The notes beneath the pieces are model-generated. The model searched no databases. It saw only the letters and a list, made by a program, of their open reading frames with translations, and was not told the DNA's origin. Both the position numbers and the translations under genes were made by a program. Below are positions 36,136 through 48,000 of a DNA stretch of 64,000 nt, one piece after another; positions within the stretch are counted from its first letter, which is position 1, and the number at the start of each line of letters is the position of its first letter. The stretch comes from Agrocybe praecox (taxonomy: Eukaryota > Basidiomycota > Agaricomycetes > Agaricales > Agrocybaceae). Location of the stretch: positions 1,550,001-1,614,000 of the forward strand of contig OZ024841.1 in assembly GCA_964017145.1 (NCBI GenBank), given 5' to 3'.

Positions 36136-36319
36136 GAAAGTTATATATGTAATGACGACGTCAATCCCTTTTAAGCCAAGCAAGGCGGTGCTGCGGTGTT
36201 GCTGCAGCTGCTAAGGATTTCGACTCGAAGCCGACTGACTGCGCTGATGAGACCCATTTCATAATCCTCGAGCTAGTCAAGTTATGTTATCTACAAGAAA
36301 AGAGGAGTAGTAAAGACGA

Positions 36320-36660
36320 CGTCAATGCGCCTACGTACAGAGAAATAACAAGTCTTTTCTAAAACATACAAAAGTCGTGTGCCCAGCAAGTTCAACTGTT
36401 CCTCCGCAAGGTTATCGGAATTGGGCGGTGCTAGCCGTGCAAAACTAACGCTCGTAGTAATGAATGAAAGGAAGGAAGGAAGAGTGAAAACAAAAGCCGA
36501 CGACATAGATAGCAACCCCACCCCTCCGTAGCGTCCGTTGCTGTCAGAAGTAACGAACCGAATGACAAATCATATCCTGATTTGGGCTTGGACGGCTATC
36601 ATCGGCTATCATTCGCAAATAAGCCGGTCAGTTAATAACGCCCATGATCTACAGAGCCTT
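36320..36660. repeat. Segmental repeat C, copy 3
   Basis: It shares aaacatacaaaagtcgtgtg, gtgaaaacaaaagccgacga and gctgtcagaagtaacgaacc with copies 1 and 5. It lies 5' of B3, as copies 4 and 5 do for B5 and B6. Confidence 0.8.
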
Positions 36661-36793
36661 GTTCACGGAAACTTCAAACATTGCTGCGGTATCGAACATT
36701 ACGGTACAACTCTTTCAACATCACTTAGCCCGACATTTCCGAGCAATCTCCACTGAAACCTCTTTCTTTCAAACCAAACATTTCCATATCATT

Positions 36794-36991
36794 TCATCAT
36801 TGCAGTTCTTATGTTTGGCTGACACTAAGGTGCCCGTTGAATTAGAGGGGCCTCTATTGGAACTTTTACCAGATGACATGGTTAGATTCATGGCCCTACA
36901 ACAAGGTCAAGCAGCATTGGCAGCGGCAATGAAACTCTCGAGACAGAAAGGTGCTAATACGGAAACGGTGGATTTGGAAGAGTACGAATAA
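36794..36991 (+). pseudogene. Possible orphan last exon
   Basis: After a good acceptor (atttcatcattgcag) an open frame encodes an acidic, helical C-terminus including VELEGPLLELLPDDMVRFMA and ending DLEEYE before a stop. It looks coding in composition, but no upstream exons can be joined and the sequence is not recognised. It may be a displaced gene end carried by the duplications. Confidence 0.3.
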
Positions 36992-37274
36992 TTCGTCTTA
37001 AACTACAAAATATGTTTTGTACTCGTAATTACAACAATATCGAAGTAGATTCCCCACGTTCGCGCCCTAACACACTCTTCTGCAGCTCGTTGCACCCTCA
37101 GGGATATTTTTGGAGCTTTTTCGAGGCCTAATTCCAGGTCCGGACAAATTCGGCGAATTTTCGAAAGGCCTGATCCAATCCGCACAAAAATCGCCCCAGA
37201 TGGCAAAATTTCATCCGGACAAAACCCTCATTTTCTGGGTCGGGCCTTTTCTACCATTATCAGGGGTCCTCCTT

Positions 37275-37680
37275 GTATGTATACTTAGTGGTCGTGGGGG
37301 TTTTTAAAAAAAAAGGAACGCCGAAGCACTGCCGAGGACAAGTGTGAGTACAAGTACAAGGGGTGGTCAGAATCAACTCGATGCCAAAGCTGTGTACGCT
37401 ACTCAGTACACACGCACACGAGTCGAGTCGTCCATGGGTGGTATGTCAGCGGGCAATATCTTTATTATCATCAAAGCTCTCTCGTACATAGGAGTCAGGA
37501 CGCGACTGTACAGCCCAACACATAAAACAGTACTAAGTACCCATACATACCCAGATATCCTTGTAACACGCCGCATGAACCACATATGCGCATCCCTATT
37601 GCCTAGCTCTTTTAACAGGTTTTAAATCCCTATCCCCATCCCCACACCACGCCCAATGGGAACTTTGTCTCGAATATATG
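37275..37680. repeat. Segmental repeat D, copy 2
   Basis: A direct match to 16270-16660, including gaggacaagtgtgagtacaa, actcagtacacacgcacac and cccagatatcc. A poly-A run (tttttaaaaaaaaagg) sits at the left edge near 37303-37318, where copy 1 reads gggggctaagaaaatgg. Confidence 0.8.
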
Positions 37681-39262
37681 CTCCCTGCTGCATAATGATT
37701 GCTCAATCAGGTCTCTGAATGAGTAGGTGGATGTTTTGAGTCCCTCGTGCGGGCAACATAAGTTGCTTCCATTCTTGGAATTTGGAAATGATGGAGTTCA
37801 ATTCATGAGCGGCGATAACGTTTTCCTTTGGTTTTTCTAGAAGTTCAGCCGTTAAAAGTACATACTGCCTTGTTCTGAGCCATTTACCCAGGGGTGTTAG
37901 CAGGTGAACTAAGAAAAGGAGAGCTTATTTTCGTTGGATGTTTGGACTGATTGAATACGATGTTGCATCAATAGTCGCAGTTCAGTGACTCGGAGTTCCA
38001 ACTTCTCGGCATCATTAGGGCATTATATTTATGAATAGATGCCGTATCTATTTAAAGAGTATGGTCACGAGATCTAAAGTAATAGGCGCTTGAACTATTC
38101 TTAACTCAATAGAAATTGAGTGGTAGGCCGTTACCCGCAAGGAAAGGAAAGGAGGGGCTGCGCTCGGCTAACTTATACATACGCAAATATCTCAAGTAGC
38201 AGAACAAGGTTCTGCGGCAAATATTTATACAAGATTCCATCATCGTTCGGAATCCAGGGTGCCAGGTCAATGGATTTTCATGTTACTCATGATCGACAGT
38301 AATGTTAGAATCCAGGTAACGAGTATTATTGATTATCATACCGAGTTACATGTCTTGTGCTTCTCTTTACCTTTTCTGACACAAATAGATAAATGTATCG
38401 GGAATGCCAAATATGGGATGCCCGAGCGTCTGTTCGTAGCATTGAAAAAGAGAGGAACAGAGTAAACGATCTAATCTATGCTTATGATCAGGCCGAGGCC
38501 GAGAGTTATTCTAATGAGTCGTTCACAAGCCCATTATGACCTTCTACCGGAGACGGGTCGGTCAGGGGAATCTCTTAAAGCTCGAAGATATCCTCCGAGT
38601 GTCGATCTCATCCTTCAATCACAAGTGCGCTTTCCTCTGTCGTCTCAATTTACTTCAAGTTATTGATCTATACTCGCATCCGAACTTATTTTGTTCAACT
38701 CTAGAAGTGAGATGACTCTCAGATGGTCTTATGCTTATATGACCTGTGTTATCCAACTTGCGAGCGGCCGGGTATTTTTGCACTATCTAACAGTTCCACC
38801 AGGCTTCTTGATCATCTTTTGACTATGGGCCTGGATACTTGTTCTGCGAAAACCACTGTTTGCCTGATACGGTGCAGTGGGTCCTATGATGAAGGCTGTT
38901 ATAATTTTCTGTGGATAGCGCGACTCTCGTATAGCACTGATAGTACTATTGCGGGGGAGATATCTAAGCGATGTACGATATATTATGGCACCGCATGCGG
39001 AACACGATGTGCTGTATATAGATAGCAGTACCTGTCTCCAGAGACTAGTGATCTAAATATAACTGAATTTCATCAAAGATCTGCCATTGTTCGGGGACCA
39101 CTAGAAACACGGATATGATTATAAGCATCTTGCTAACTCACTGATGGGTCTTTTTCTAATCCTCCGTAATCGTACTTATACACTTATTCGAGGCCACTTC
39201 TGGGTTGTGGTCTTCGCCTATTACCATTCTTGCTTCAGCGTCACCTCTCACCCCTACGAACC
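37681..39262. other. Unassigned region upstream of the DUF6534 gene
   Basis: Several frames of 60-100 codons occur (for example 38723-39025), but none has a recognisable motif or a consistent splice structure. It probably includes the promoter of the downstream gene. A good start context (cgaaccatgg) marks 39263. Confidence 0.4.
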
Positions 39263-41066
39263 ATGGCTCTTGGACCGGCTGAAGTTGCGTAAGTCTTTCT
39301 AATACGTCAACAATAGTCGACATACTCAGATACACCGCAGACACGGGCCTATACTCGTCGGATTCACCTTCAATGCGATTCTACTTGGTGTCATGACCAC
39401 CCAAGTGTATCTGTATTTTACTTCATTCAAGAAGTGGGTTTCTTGTTGAACTAAGGTCTGCAATAATCGTCTGAATTATTGTTTCTTACAGGGATAAAGT
39501 ATGGATCAAGATATTTGTCGCCGCCCTGTTCTTCTTGGATCTCCTCAATACCGCCTGCGACGCTGGATACATTTACAAGTCTCTTGTTGTACACTTTGGT
39601 GCGACAAAGTTTGCGATAGGTTTATGACGATTTCTAACTGCGAATCGATACCTCCAGGCGACCTAAGCTACCTTGGAACTGTCACCTGGCGTATGTGTCT
39701 ATTTTTCTTCCAACATCAATGAGCTAATGAATTGTTTTATTCTTTCCAGTCTTCGATACTGGTAAGGTTTCTGGCCCCGCCCCGTAAATGAAAAAAGACT
39801 GACGATCACAACTTGGAATCAGATCCTGCTATCACGGTGAGTCGATCTCCACGCTATGGTTTGGATAGTAGATTGACCTTTGCCTTCGTTCTATTTTTTT
39901 TAGGGAGTTATCGTCACAGCTGTCCAATCGTTCTTCGCATGGCGCATCTACGTTCTCACCAAAGCTTGGATATTCCCTGTGCTCATTCTCATTACTGCAA
40001 TCACTGGAGGGAGTAAGCTCGTTTCAGGTCTTTCCTTATCTCTCGACGTCACTAACGTGCTTCATGTTTTACGCCCAGTCACCGCTATTCTGACTCCTTT
40101 CGTGGTCGCCAAAGCCCCTTTCTTCAGTCAGATGATCAAGGCCAAGGTAAGTACTTGGGGAAGGATAATTCTCGAACCTCCGGACTAATTATGTCTCACA
40201 GGTTCCTATCATTATTTGGCTCTCATCTGAAGTGCTCGGGGACATCCTGATTACGGTTATCCTTGTGACATATCTGTGAGTGAAGTTCGGCCCCCGTCGA
40301 CATATTTCTTTCTTTTTACTTACGGTACTTCTCCACGACAGGGTGTGTACTAGTCTCACTCCACCAGCTATCATGTGGTCAACATACTTATATTCTTACA
40401 ATAGTCAAGGCATAAGACTGGATTCCAAGAGTCTGACATGCTGATTGATAGGATCATTCGGAGTAAGCGATCGACGGTATTTACCCTAACACGACTTATT
40501 CTTATATCTTTGTATAGTCACCATTCAAACGGGTCTCGTCACGGCCGTGGTTGCCCTGACAAATCTTATCGTCTATCTGGCATGCGTGCGTATTGATACA
40601 CGTCCCGTTGCGTTTCAAAAGATTGACGGGGGTTCTGGATCCCTTTTAGGACACTGGACTGCATTTACTTTTTAATTTCCCTCTGGCCAAGCTGTACTCC
40701 AATTCATTGATGAGTACACTTAACTCGCGCGGAATTTGGATGAGCGGTCCGAGCGGCATGTCGGTTGGAGGAAAGAGCACGGATGATCAAGGCGTAATTT
40801 CAATGGGTAACATGAGCAACAGTGTATATAAGCCGCCTGTCCCTCCTCCCATGAAGCCTGTAAGCTCGGGTTGTCAATGATTCGCTCTGGCCTTTGTAAC
40901 TAACGCTGGACCCCAGTCAGAGATGATCAATTTCAACGGAGCGAGACATGCGGAGGTATATGTTAATGTCGAACACGATGTCCTCGACGGGAAACGCAAC
41001 AACATGAGGAACAACCTTCCGTTAGGAAAGGGCGCTTTCGATGAACCCAAGGGGTCACTCGAATAA
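39263..41066 (+). CDS. DUF6534-type seven-helix membrane protein
   Basis: Exons: 39263-39288, 39341-39433, 39492-39598, 39658-39690, 39750-39761, 39823-39836, 39904-40012, 40079-40146, 40202-40275, a putative 1-nt exon at 40342, 40405-40462, 40518-40585, 40650-40859 and 40917-41066, for 340 aa. The family signature is clear: GPILVGFTFNAILLGVMTTQ, the WLFDTDPAITG segment encoded across 12- and 14-nt exons, VQSFFAWRIYVL, the HKTGFQESDMLIDRIIR loop, TIQTGLVTA, and FNFPLAKLYSNSLMSTLNSR before a hydrophilic tail. These are integral membrane proteins of unknown function, greatly expanded in Agaricomycetes. All junctions keep phase except that between 40275 and 40405, which is one base short unless the microexon is used. 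Confidence 0.85.
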
Positions 41067-41869
41067 AGATGGAGTAACGATGTATATCAGGATCTGGGAC
41101 ACTTACCACTCCACGCTTATTTGTCCTTTTTGCGTAGCGGGTACATTTTAACGTCTTTCACCTTTCGTTCCTTTATTTTTATACCCGTACATGTTGTACT
41201 TGGTATCCAACTTCCCAATCGTTAGATACTTAGCTGTTACCTGAGCTTTTGCACGACCTAAGTTGTCATACTTATTAATGTGACATATATTTTTCGAACC
41301 TATTCAATCGAACGTAAACACACCAACTCCAAGGCCTTGGGTAAGCCACACAAATTATAAAGGTATTTCTAACTCAGCGCCCAATTTCAAACTTGGAGTA
41401 CTATCAATATTCCCATTTATTAGGTTATGATAGGCGCCCGTGACAAAGCCCAGCCGCCGCATGTCTAACGGTGAGCTTTATGTGAAAACACGACCCTGAG
41501 CGTTTTCCGAATGTCGAAATCCCCCACGAGGTCCGCCGATGTTACTTGAACGTGAACGTTGAACGTTTGAACAGTGATGTTACCTTGGTCTATTATTACT
41601 CCCGAGGACTGGGTACTTTGTCATCTTACGTTGCCGATCCCCGGACTCGAAGACGCTACCACGTTACCCGGGAACCTCTAACGCTAACGGTCAGACCCTT
41701 ATCCAAATAGCTTGCATTCTTCAGCTTCAACCCCAATCTCTCAAATTTTTGATATTGTGTCGGGCGTCGTAATCCAAAGCCATTGTTATCGGGAAATTGC
41801 GATTGACGCAACAAATGCAATATGGCATTGCAGAAGGGCAAGTATTTATCATAGGAAGGAAGCAACCGG
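41067..41869. other. Intergenic region, DUF6534 gene to linker repeat
   Basis: It contains the 3' flank of the DUF6534 gene and short frames only. No recognised gene or repeat. Confidence 0.4.
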
Positions 41870-42600
41870 TACGTGTAGCCGACATGTTAGACCTGGGTGT
41901 CTGAAAAATCAGGGCTCACGCGTTCACGTTCAATCTTAAGTGGTTTTCCGGGCTGATTTCTCTGCAACTGTTGCGACATGATATCTAGTATCTGGTATTG
42001 CCGAGGCAAAAAGATTCCCTCGACACGGAATGCAAAGATTCTGCTTTTAGGCTTTGAGACTTAACTCGCGCTCTCCAGGGAATACGGTGGACAACTAATA
42101 TGTATCAACCAAAAGGACCGGAATCCTAAACGGATGTGGCTGGCAGAGTCGCGACATCTGGATTCTGGATGACGCGACAGAAGAGGACGGATCAATTGCA
42201 ATGGATTTCACGCGCACGCTCAACGCACGCTGGATCCCTAAATCGCAACATAATAAGCTTTTCTTGCTGGATTACAAACTACTAGCACTAACGTCACTAA
42301 TTCTCGTACTACTTGTCTATGTGGAGGGGGAAGCAAAGTGACATTGAAGCAAATAATTGGGATTAGAGAACTATAAATAGCTATGATGTGGATTATCTTG
42401 GAGGTGTCTGGCCACAGGCGTTTAAACGTTTAACGTTCAAGTATCGTACCGGTTGAATATCGCCTGATGATGATAAGTATATGCAATAGAGGATACATAT
42501 ACTGAAGACCTGTGTGCGCGAAATCATACATGACGGGTTGGATAAACAAAACGCTTATAAATTCAAGTTATCTTTCACATTATCATAATTTTTTTTACAC
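41870..42600. repeat. Linker repeat E, copy 2
   Basis: It matches copy 1 (25480-26170) nearly throughout but has about 55 extra bases at about 42000-42055. Part of the extra sequence (ctcgacacggaatgcaaag) resembles the beta-rich-module exon of A4. Confidence 0.8.
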
Positions 42601-42619
42601 ATTATTGCTTTGCTCTTCT

Positions 42620-44080
42620 GTCCACACCGCCCTACACCCTCCCATCCGCAAGCGCAACCTTCAGCTTATCAACCAGCGCAAACGCCAAAAACTCCAACGA
42701 TTCCTGGCCAGGCGCACCTCGCTGTCCTGGGGTCCGGGGGATTTCCGCGATCGTCTTAGCGAGGGAGGAGAAGGGGTGTGGGGGTGTTTAGTGTCGTGGT
42801 TGAGGTTTGGGTTGGAGTTCGGAGGAGGACTGAGCGATGGGGAGGGTAGGTATGTGGACGAAGTGGTTTTTTTCTTGGGCGCGGGTGTGCCCCGGAAGAA
42901 GAGGGAACGGAGGGTGCGGGGTTTTAGAGGAGGCGATGGGATGAGTAGGTGGTGGTGGACGAAGGCAGAGGAGGAGGATTGTGTAGTGGTGTTAGTCGAG
43001 ACGAACGATTGTGGACGTGTGCCCGCCGACGGGGAAGTAGGCGAGAGCATGGGCAAACTCGCACAAGACAACGAGTTGCTCGATGAATCTGTGGATCCGT
43101 CAAAGTTGATCGTTGATCACCCCTTCCGCCCAATTCGTCGGTTAGGATCGAGATTGTTGGTTCCCCGTCCCACTCCCACTTTGCTCGCTCCTCTCTGTCC
43201 GAGTCTGCCTCCAACTTTGATTCCCAGAATCGCCTAGAACATCGTCATCCCACCCAGGAACGCTAACCACTCCTTCCCTAACCCCACACACCCTCACCAG
43301 GTCCTCTAATCGCGCTTTGGCCTGTGCGACGTCGAGAATATCCGGATAGGCATCTGCTCTGTCCCTGTGGAGCTCCGTGTCGTCTAAGAATACGTCTTGC
43401 TGGACTTTGAGGAGGATGAACCGGTCAAGGATGACGGTTTCCCTATGGGGGGAGATGAGATGAGAGTGGGAATGGGAGTCGTGCCGATGATGGTGGTGGT
43501 AGGAGGTGGCGCGCGTGGCAGTGGTCGAGATGGAGCGGATGCTCGCAGACGAAGTCAATGTAGGCGTTGGCAATGCGGAATATGCAGGACCCGATGTTCT
43601 GCATCGCACCACCCCTCGAGCGACTTCCTACTGTCGAATCGGCCGTTGTAGGCAGCCCAATGGGGAACGGATCGCTGGTGTATGGTGGCCTTGTCAGCTC
43701 AAGATACGCTGGGAGGTACATCGAGCGCAAGACATGCATGGACGCCGTGTACAGCGTACGCGAGACGAGGAGCAGGTGGGTCGGGAGCCAGAGTAGAGTC
43801 TTACGGTGTCGTTCTGGGATCGTGGGCTGGTACAGCTGGTGTTCGCTTTGCGCGAATGAGGGCAGGCTGGAGGAGGGGAGGGGAGGGAAGGTGTGGTGGA
43901 TGATTAATATTTCTAGGATGATGTGTGCAAGAAGGGAAGTCAGCGTTGGACGCGGTTAGGCGCTGCTCGTAGTCTAGCGCAGGTGCGAGGGCGATGTAGG
44001 AGCCATGATTCGAAGATGATTATGTTGGTGTCGTCGTCGCAGTTCCACCAGTGGGGAAGTCATATATATGTAAAGCGGTG
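42620..44080 (-). pseudogene. Family B copy B4: degenerate F-box-like gene
   Basis: The minus strand retains most of family B. The YLPAYLELTRPPYTSDPFPI block lies near 43700. A frameshift just after GGAMQN (near 43600) separates it from the next frame, 43612-43142, which carries ILDRFILLKVQQDVF, LEDLVRVCGVREGVV and VPGWDDD and ends at a premature stop before the SQPTNWAK block. Then comes a separate frame with SLFFRGTPAPKKK. The C-terminal VDKLKVAL-like segment is out of frame. At least two frame breaks make function unlikely. Confidence 0.65.
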
Positions 44081-44589
44081 CTGTTGCTGCTGCTGATTTC
44101 GACTCGAAGGCGACTGACTGCGCTGAATGAGACCTATTTTATGATCCCCGAGCTAGTCTAGCTATGTTATCTACAAGAAAAGAGGAGCATGGTTTCTGTC
44201 CAAGGCGAAACGGTGTCGCTCAGACAGCGGGCATCGATATGTCAAAATGCTGTGCTAGCTGCCGAGGTCAGCCGTCGACGAACTTCGTCAACGATTTTCG
44301 TCGTTCCTCAGCAGAAACAACTTTTTTACATGATTTTCAGTAATACGATTCCACGCTCGCGATACAGCAACAGTATAAATCCTCAAAAATGACTAATATC
44401 CCAACTAGAACCCAACTAGAACCCTGCCATTATACATTCTGAATCCAATGGGATGGTCTTCGCCTAGTTTGACCTTTGGTATGTGGGTGGAAAACATGAG
44501 TAAAAGGAAGAATTTCATTTTTTGTAACATTTTAATATGACAAGAGGAAGGTGATTCGACGTCTTCGAAGATATTTAGGGAAGAACGGC

Positions 44590-45015
44590 AGTGACCACGC
44601 ATCGTCTAAGGTGCAGAGAGCACCGATGCCGGGCGGCGGAGTCAATATTTGTCTTTAATTACCATCACTGTATTTGGCAAACATTTGATATGTCATCGCA
44701 TTTTGACATATCGACGCCCGCTGTGTCAACTGGTTGTATTTACATGTCAGCCGAGTACAAATTCGAAGCGGCGCTTTACTACAGTCTTCGGCGCTATTCG
44801 CCTTTAATTGCGACCCGTCTGATAAGATCAGCGCCAGCGTCAGCAGCTGGCTTTGCTCTCACCGTCTATGTCCAAATCGTAACTTTGCTACGATTCCTTT
44901 GCGTACTTCAAATTTTCTAGTACCTACATGAAGAGGCTTTGTTTATGAGTGAACTATCTGGTTTATACTCTCTGATTCCTATTCGCAGCCCCATTTGATC
45001 AGCAAATAATCAACC
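44590..45015 (+). promoter_or_regulatory. Upstream region of copy A5
   Basis: The last 240 bp match those upstream of A2 and A4 (gctctcaccgtctatg, ctacatgaagaggctttg, ggtttatac, the caaccatgtc start context). Further upstream the sequences diverge. The shared stretch is the best candidate for the promoter of this subgroup. Confidence 0.55.
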
Positions 45016-48000
45016 ATGTCATCTCGGAATACCTCGTTTTACACCTCGACTCCACATCCGAATATTTCGTTTCACACCTCGACTCCACATCCAAATATTT
45101 CGTTTCACACCTCGATTCAACGTCCGAATATTTCGTTTCACACCTCGAGTCCACATCCGAATATTCCGTTTCACACCTCGAGTCCACATCCGAATATTTC
45201 GTTTCACACCTCGACCCCACATCCGAATATTCCGTTTCACACCTCGACTCCACATCGCCATATCCAGATTCCGCTTGAGGCAGGGAATCAGCAATCATGG
45301 CGCGAACTCGATCACTTCTACAAAGAAAACCAGACCGCAATCAATAAATATATGAAGTTGGACGTCGAACAGGTGGCGAGGAGTGACAAGATCGGAGAGG
45401 TAGCTCTTACTTTGGATGCGTTTGTGAACACAGCAGATGTTGTTCTTGACGGTCTGGTGGCCCTGGCTAATGTTCATCCAATTCTCGGTGGTAAGCTTGG
45501 ATTTTACACGGTGCTGGCGTTCTGTATTGACCGCACACTATAGCTGCGATATACGCCTTCCATTCTTTCATAAAGCTAGACGTGGCTAGGCGAGACAACA
45601 ATAAGAAAGTAATTGCTGTGAAGCTGCAGATGCAAAATATGATGTGCATGATGTTCCAGTGCGTAGATGTCGTGTTTTTATTATTATATAACACTCGTTT
45701 AATAAACATCACAACCTAGACTCCGAAATTTGACCCACGCGCATGTCATGGATGCAGCCAAAGCACAGCAAAGAGCAGCACTCCAGCAACTCGTCACATC
45801 AATCGCCGATGATATTCGAAAATGCGGGAGTGATCTCACCTACTATATCGAAAGAAACACCCTTTGTGAGTACTTCATAGCCTCTCCTCGGCTCGCGTGG
45901 TTCTGAACACCGGTTTGATTGTCGGAATTTTGATCAGCAAAATTCTTCAATTCAAAAAGTTATGAGAGACGATTCACCGACCATATCGAAACCTTTTCTC
46001 TACGACGTTCCGAATTGCAATCTGCCATCTCCGCTTATAGTGCTGCGGGAATCGACACAGCTAATACGAAGTTGGATAGAGCCCAGAATAAGATAGATGC
46101 TATGAAAGTCCAACTGGATGCAATGGCCGCATCCCTATTCCGAAAACTTGATACGCCCCTCGAACAGGACGTGTCTAAATATTTTAATCGCCACGGTGGC
46201 GCGGTAGTTTGTATCGAAAACGACGATCACTTGAAGGAGTTATTAGCTAAAACTGGAGACGAACTCGATGACACAAAATCTCAGCTTTCGGCAAAAGATA
46301 GCAGTCCGATCGATCAAATGCGTCAGTATTTGAAGCGCGATTTGGGCGACAAGCTTGGGAAGGCCCTAAAAATGCACCTTTCCCGGTTCGAAAAACTACT
46401 CACCTTGCAGAATAACAATCTGGAGAGAATTTCGGGTCGCTTGGAGGAACACGGCTTTCTCATGAAAGACCACGACAGCAAACTGGAGCAACTTCTCAGC
46501 GCCTCTATTTTTATTATCGAAGAAGGAAAGACAATAAAGAAAGCGATCATGTCCAACTCAAGCACCAAGCTCAAAGATCCGGAGCTGCAAAGAATATGGG
46601 AGCGTATGGTAAGATTTTGTATACATTACGATTGCTTGATGCTGAAAATGTCAACGTAGGGTGCAAAAAGTAGTGTCGAAGCAAAGGTTTTTGTGTCGAC
46701 ACTCCGAGATTATTTACTTCTGGATCGAGAACACACTGTTCCGGGGACTCCAAATACTGCGGCAATACCTCGGGACGCGAACACTCTGAATGCCGATAAA
46801 GGGGGCCCAGACAATTGGGCTTTTGATTTTATAGATATTTCCCACGTCCAGTCTATCGTCGAAGCAATGGATGAAGACCAATCAGGATATATTAGCATTA
46901 CAGAAGCAAATAAATTCGCGCTCTCGCGACCGAAAGGGTGGAGGTGAGCACTATCTACCCTTCTCTCCCGAAGTCAGACCCCTGAAGGGATCGCTAACAT
47001 GATATCTTCACTCTTGGTGATACAGCTTGCTTCAATGGATTGCATTCTGGGCCGCAGGTATTAGAAGTCATATTTCTACGGAAATGTGTGCTAAAAATTT
47101 ACATATATATACAGGATGGCATATTTCCCTTACACAATATCAAACCAAAATCTATCATATCCTATACGAGATGTATGAAGTGTCCAAATCATCGCATCCC
47201 ACCAATGTCAACTATGTCTGTTCTCATCTCGATCTCCATTACTTCCATTCGATTGAAGGAATCCTTCGTTCTATCAAACCATCAGAAGCGATCAAGGAGT
47301 CCAGACTTATGTCACTTGTAAAGTCAATGTCGCAAATTCAAGAACAGCGTTTGTCGAAGAATTTGGAGGAAATTTCTCACGTCATAGATTCAAAGTCCAT
47401 TGCGTTGCTCGTAGGGGGATCAAGTAGAGTGGAAACGGTATTTTTTTATTAATAAAAATAGTTTATTATTGACCCTAATATGCTTTGCTTAGTGGATTAT
47501 GCCCCTCTTGTATCTTGTTCTCCGGCGTCATCTCAGCATCATTAAAATAGCCCAAACACGGGTCCTGAGTGTCGACGAGTTCCCGACTCACGCAGTTACC
47601 ATTTATCACATTCTTGCCCTATTTACCACCCGTATGCGCGCCCTTAAAGGTAGTGACGAACTATTATATGTCTTAGCACTTATTAATTAACGGTGCTTTT
47701 CAGGTATTTTCAAGCAAGTACATCATGATGTAAAAACCCAATTCAATATCCATGCTCATGGAATGGCAAGTGTATCGGACACTTATTCTCATCCAGTCCT
47801 ACTGATGAGGTCTAGTTTATAGTTCTACGAAGAATATAAAAACACTTCACGCTCACCTTCCCATAGTATCCTGCTCAAAAAAGCCAGAAATCTTATATCT
47901 GAACCTATACTGGTCTCCACAGATCTGTCGATGTTATCGAAGGATTTAGGTGATCCATTCGAGATATTGGAAATTCGGGTAGAAGGCCCTCCTATCGTAC

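Noticed and set aside
45028..45258. CRISPR-like array
   Set aside because: Units are contiguous 33-bp coding repeats without spacers, in a eukaryotic exon.
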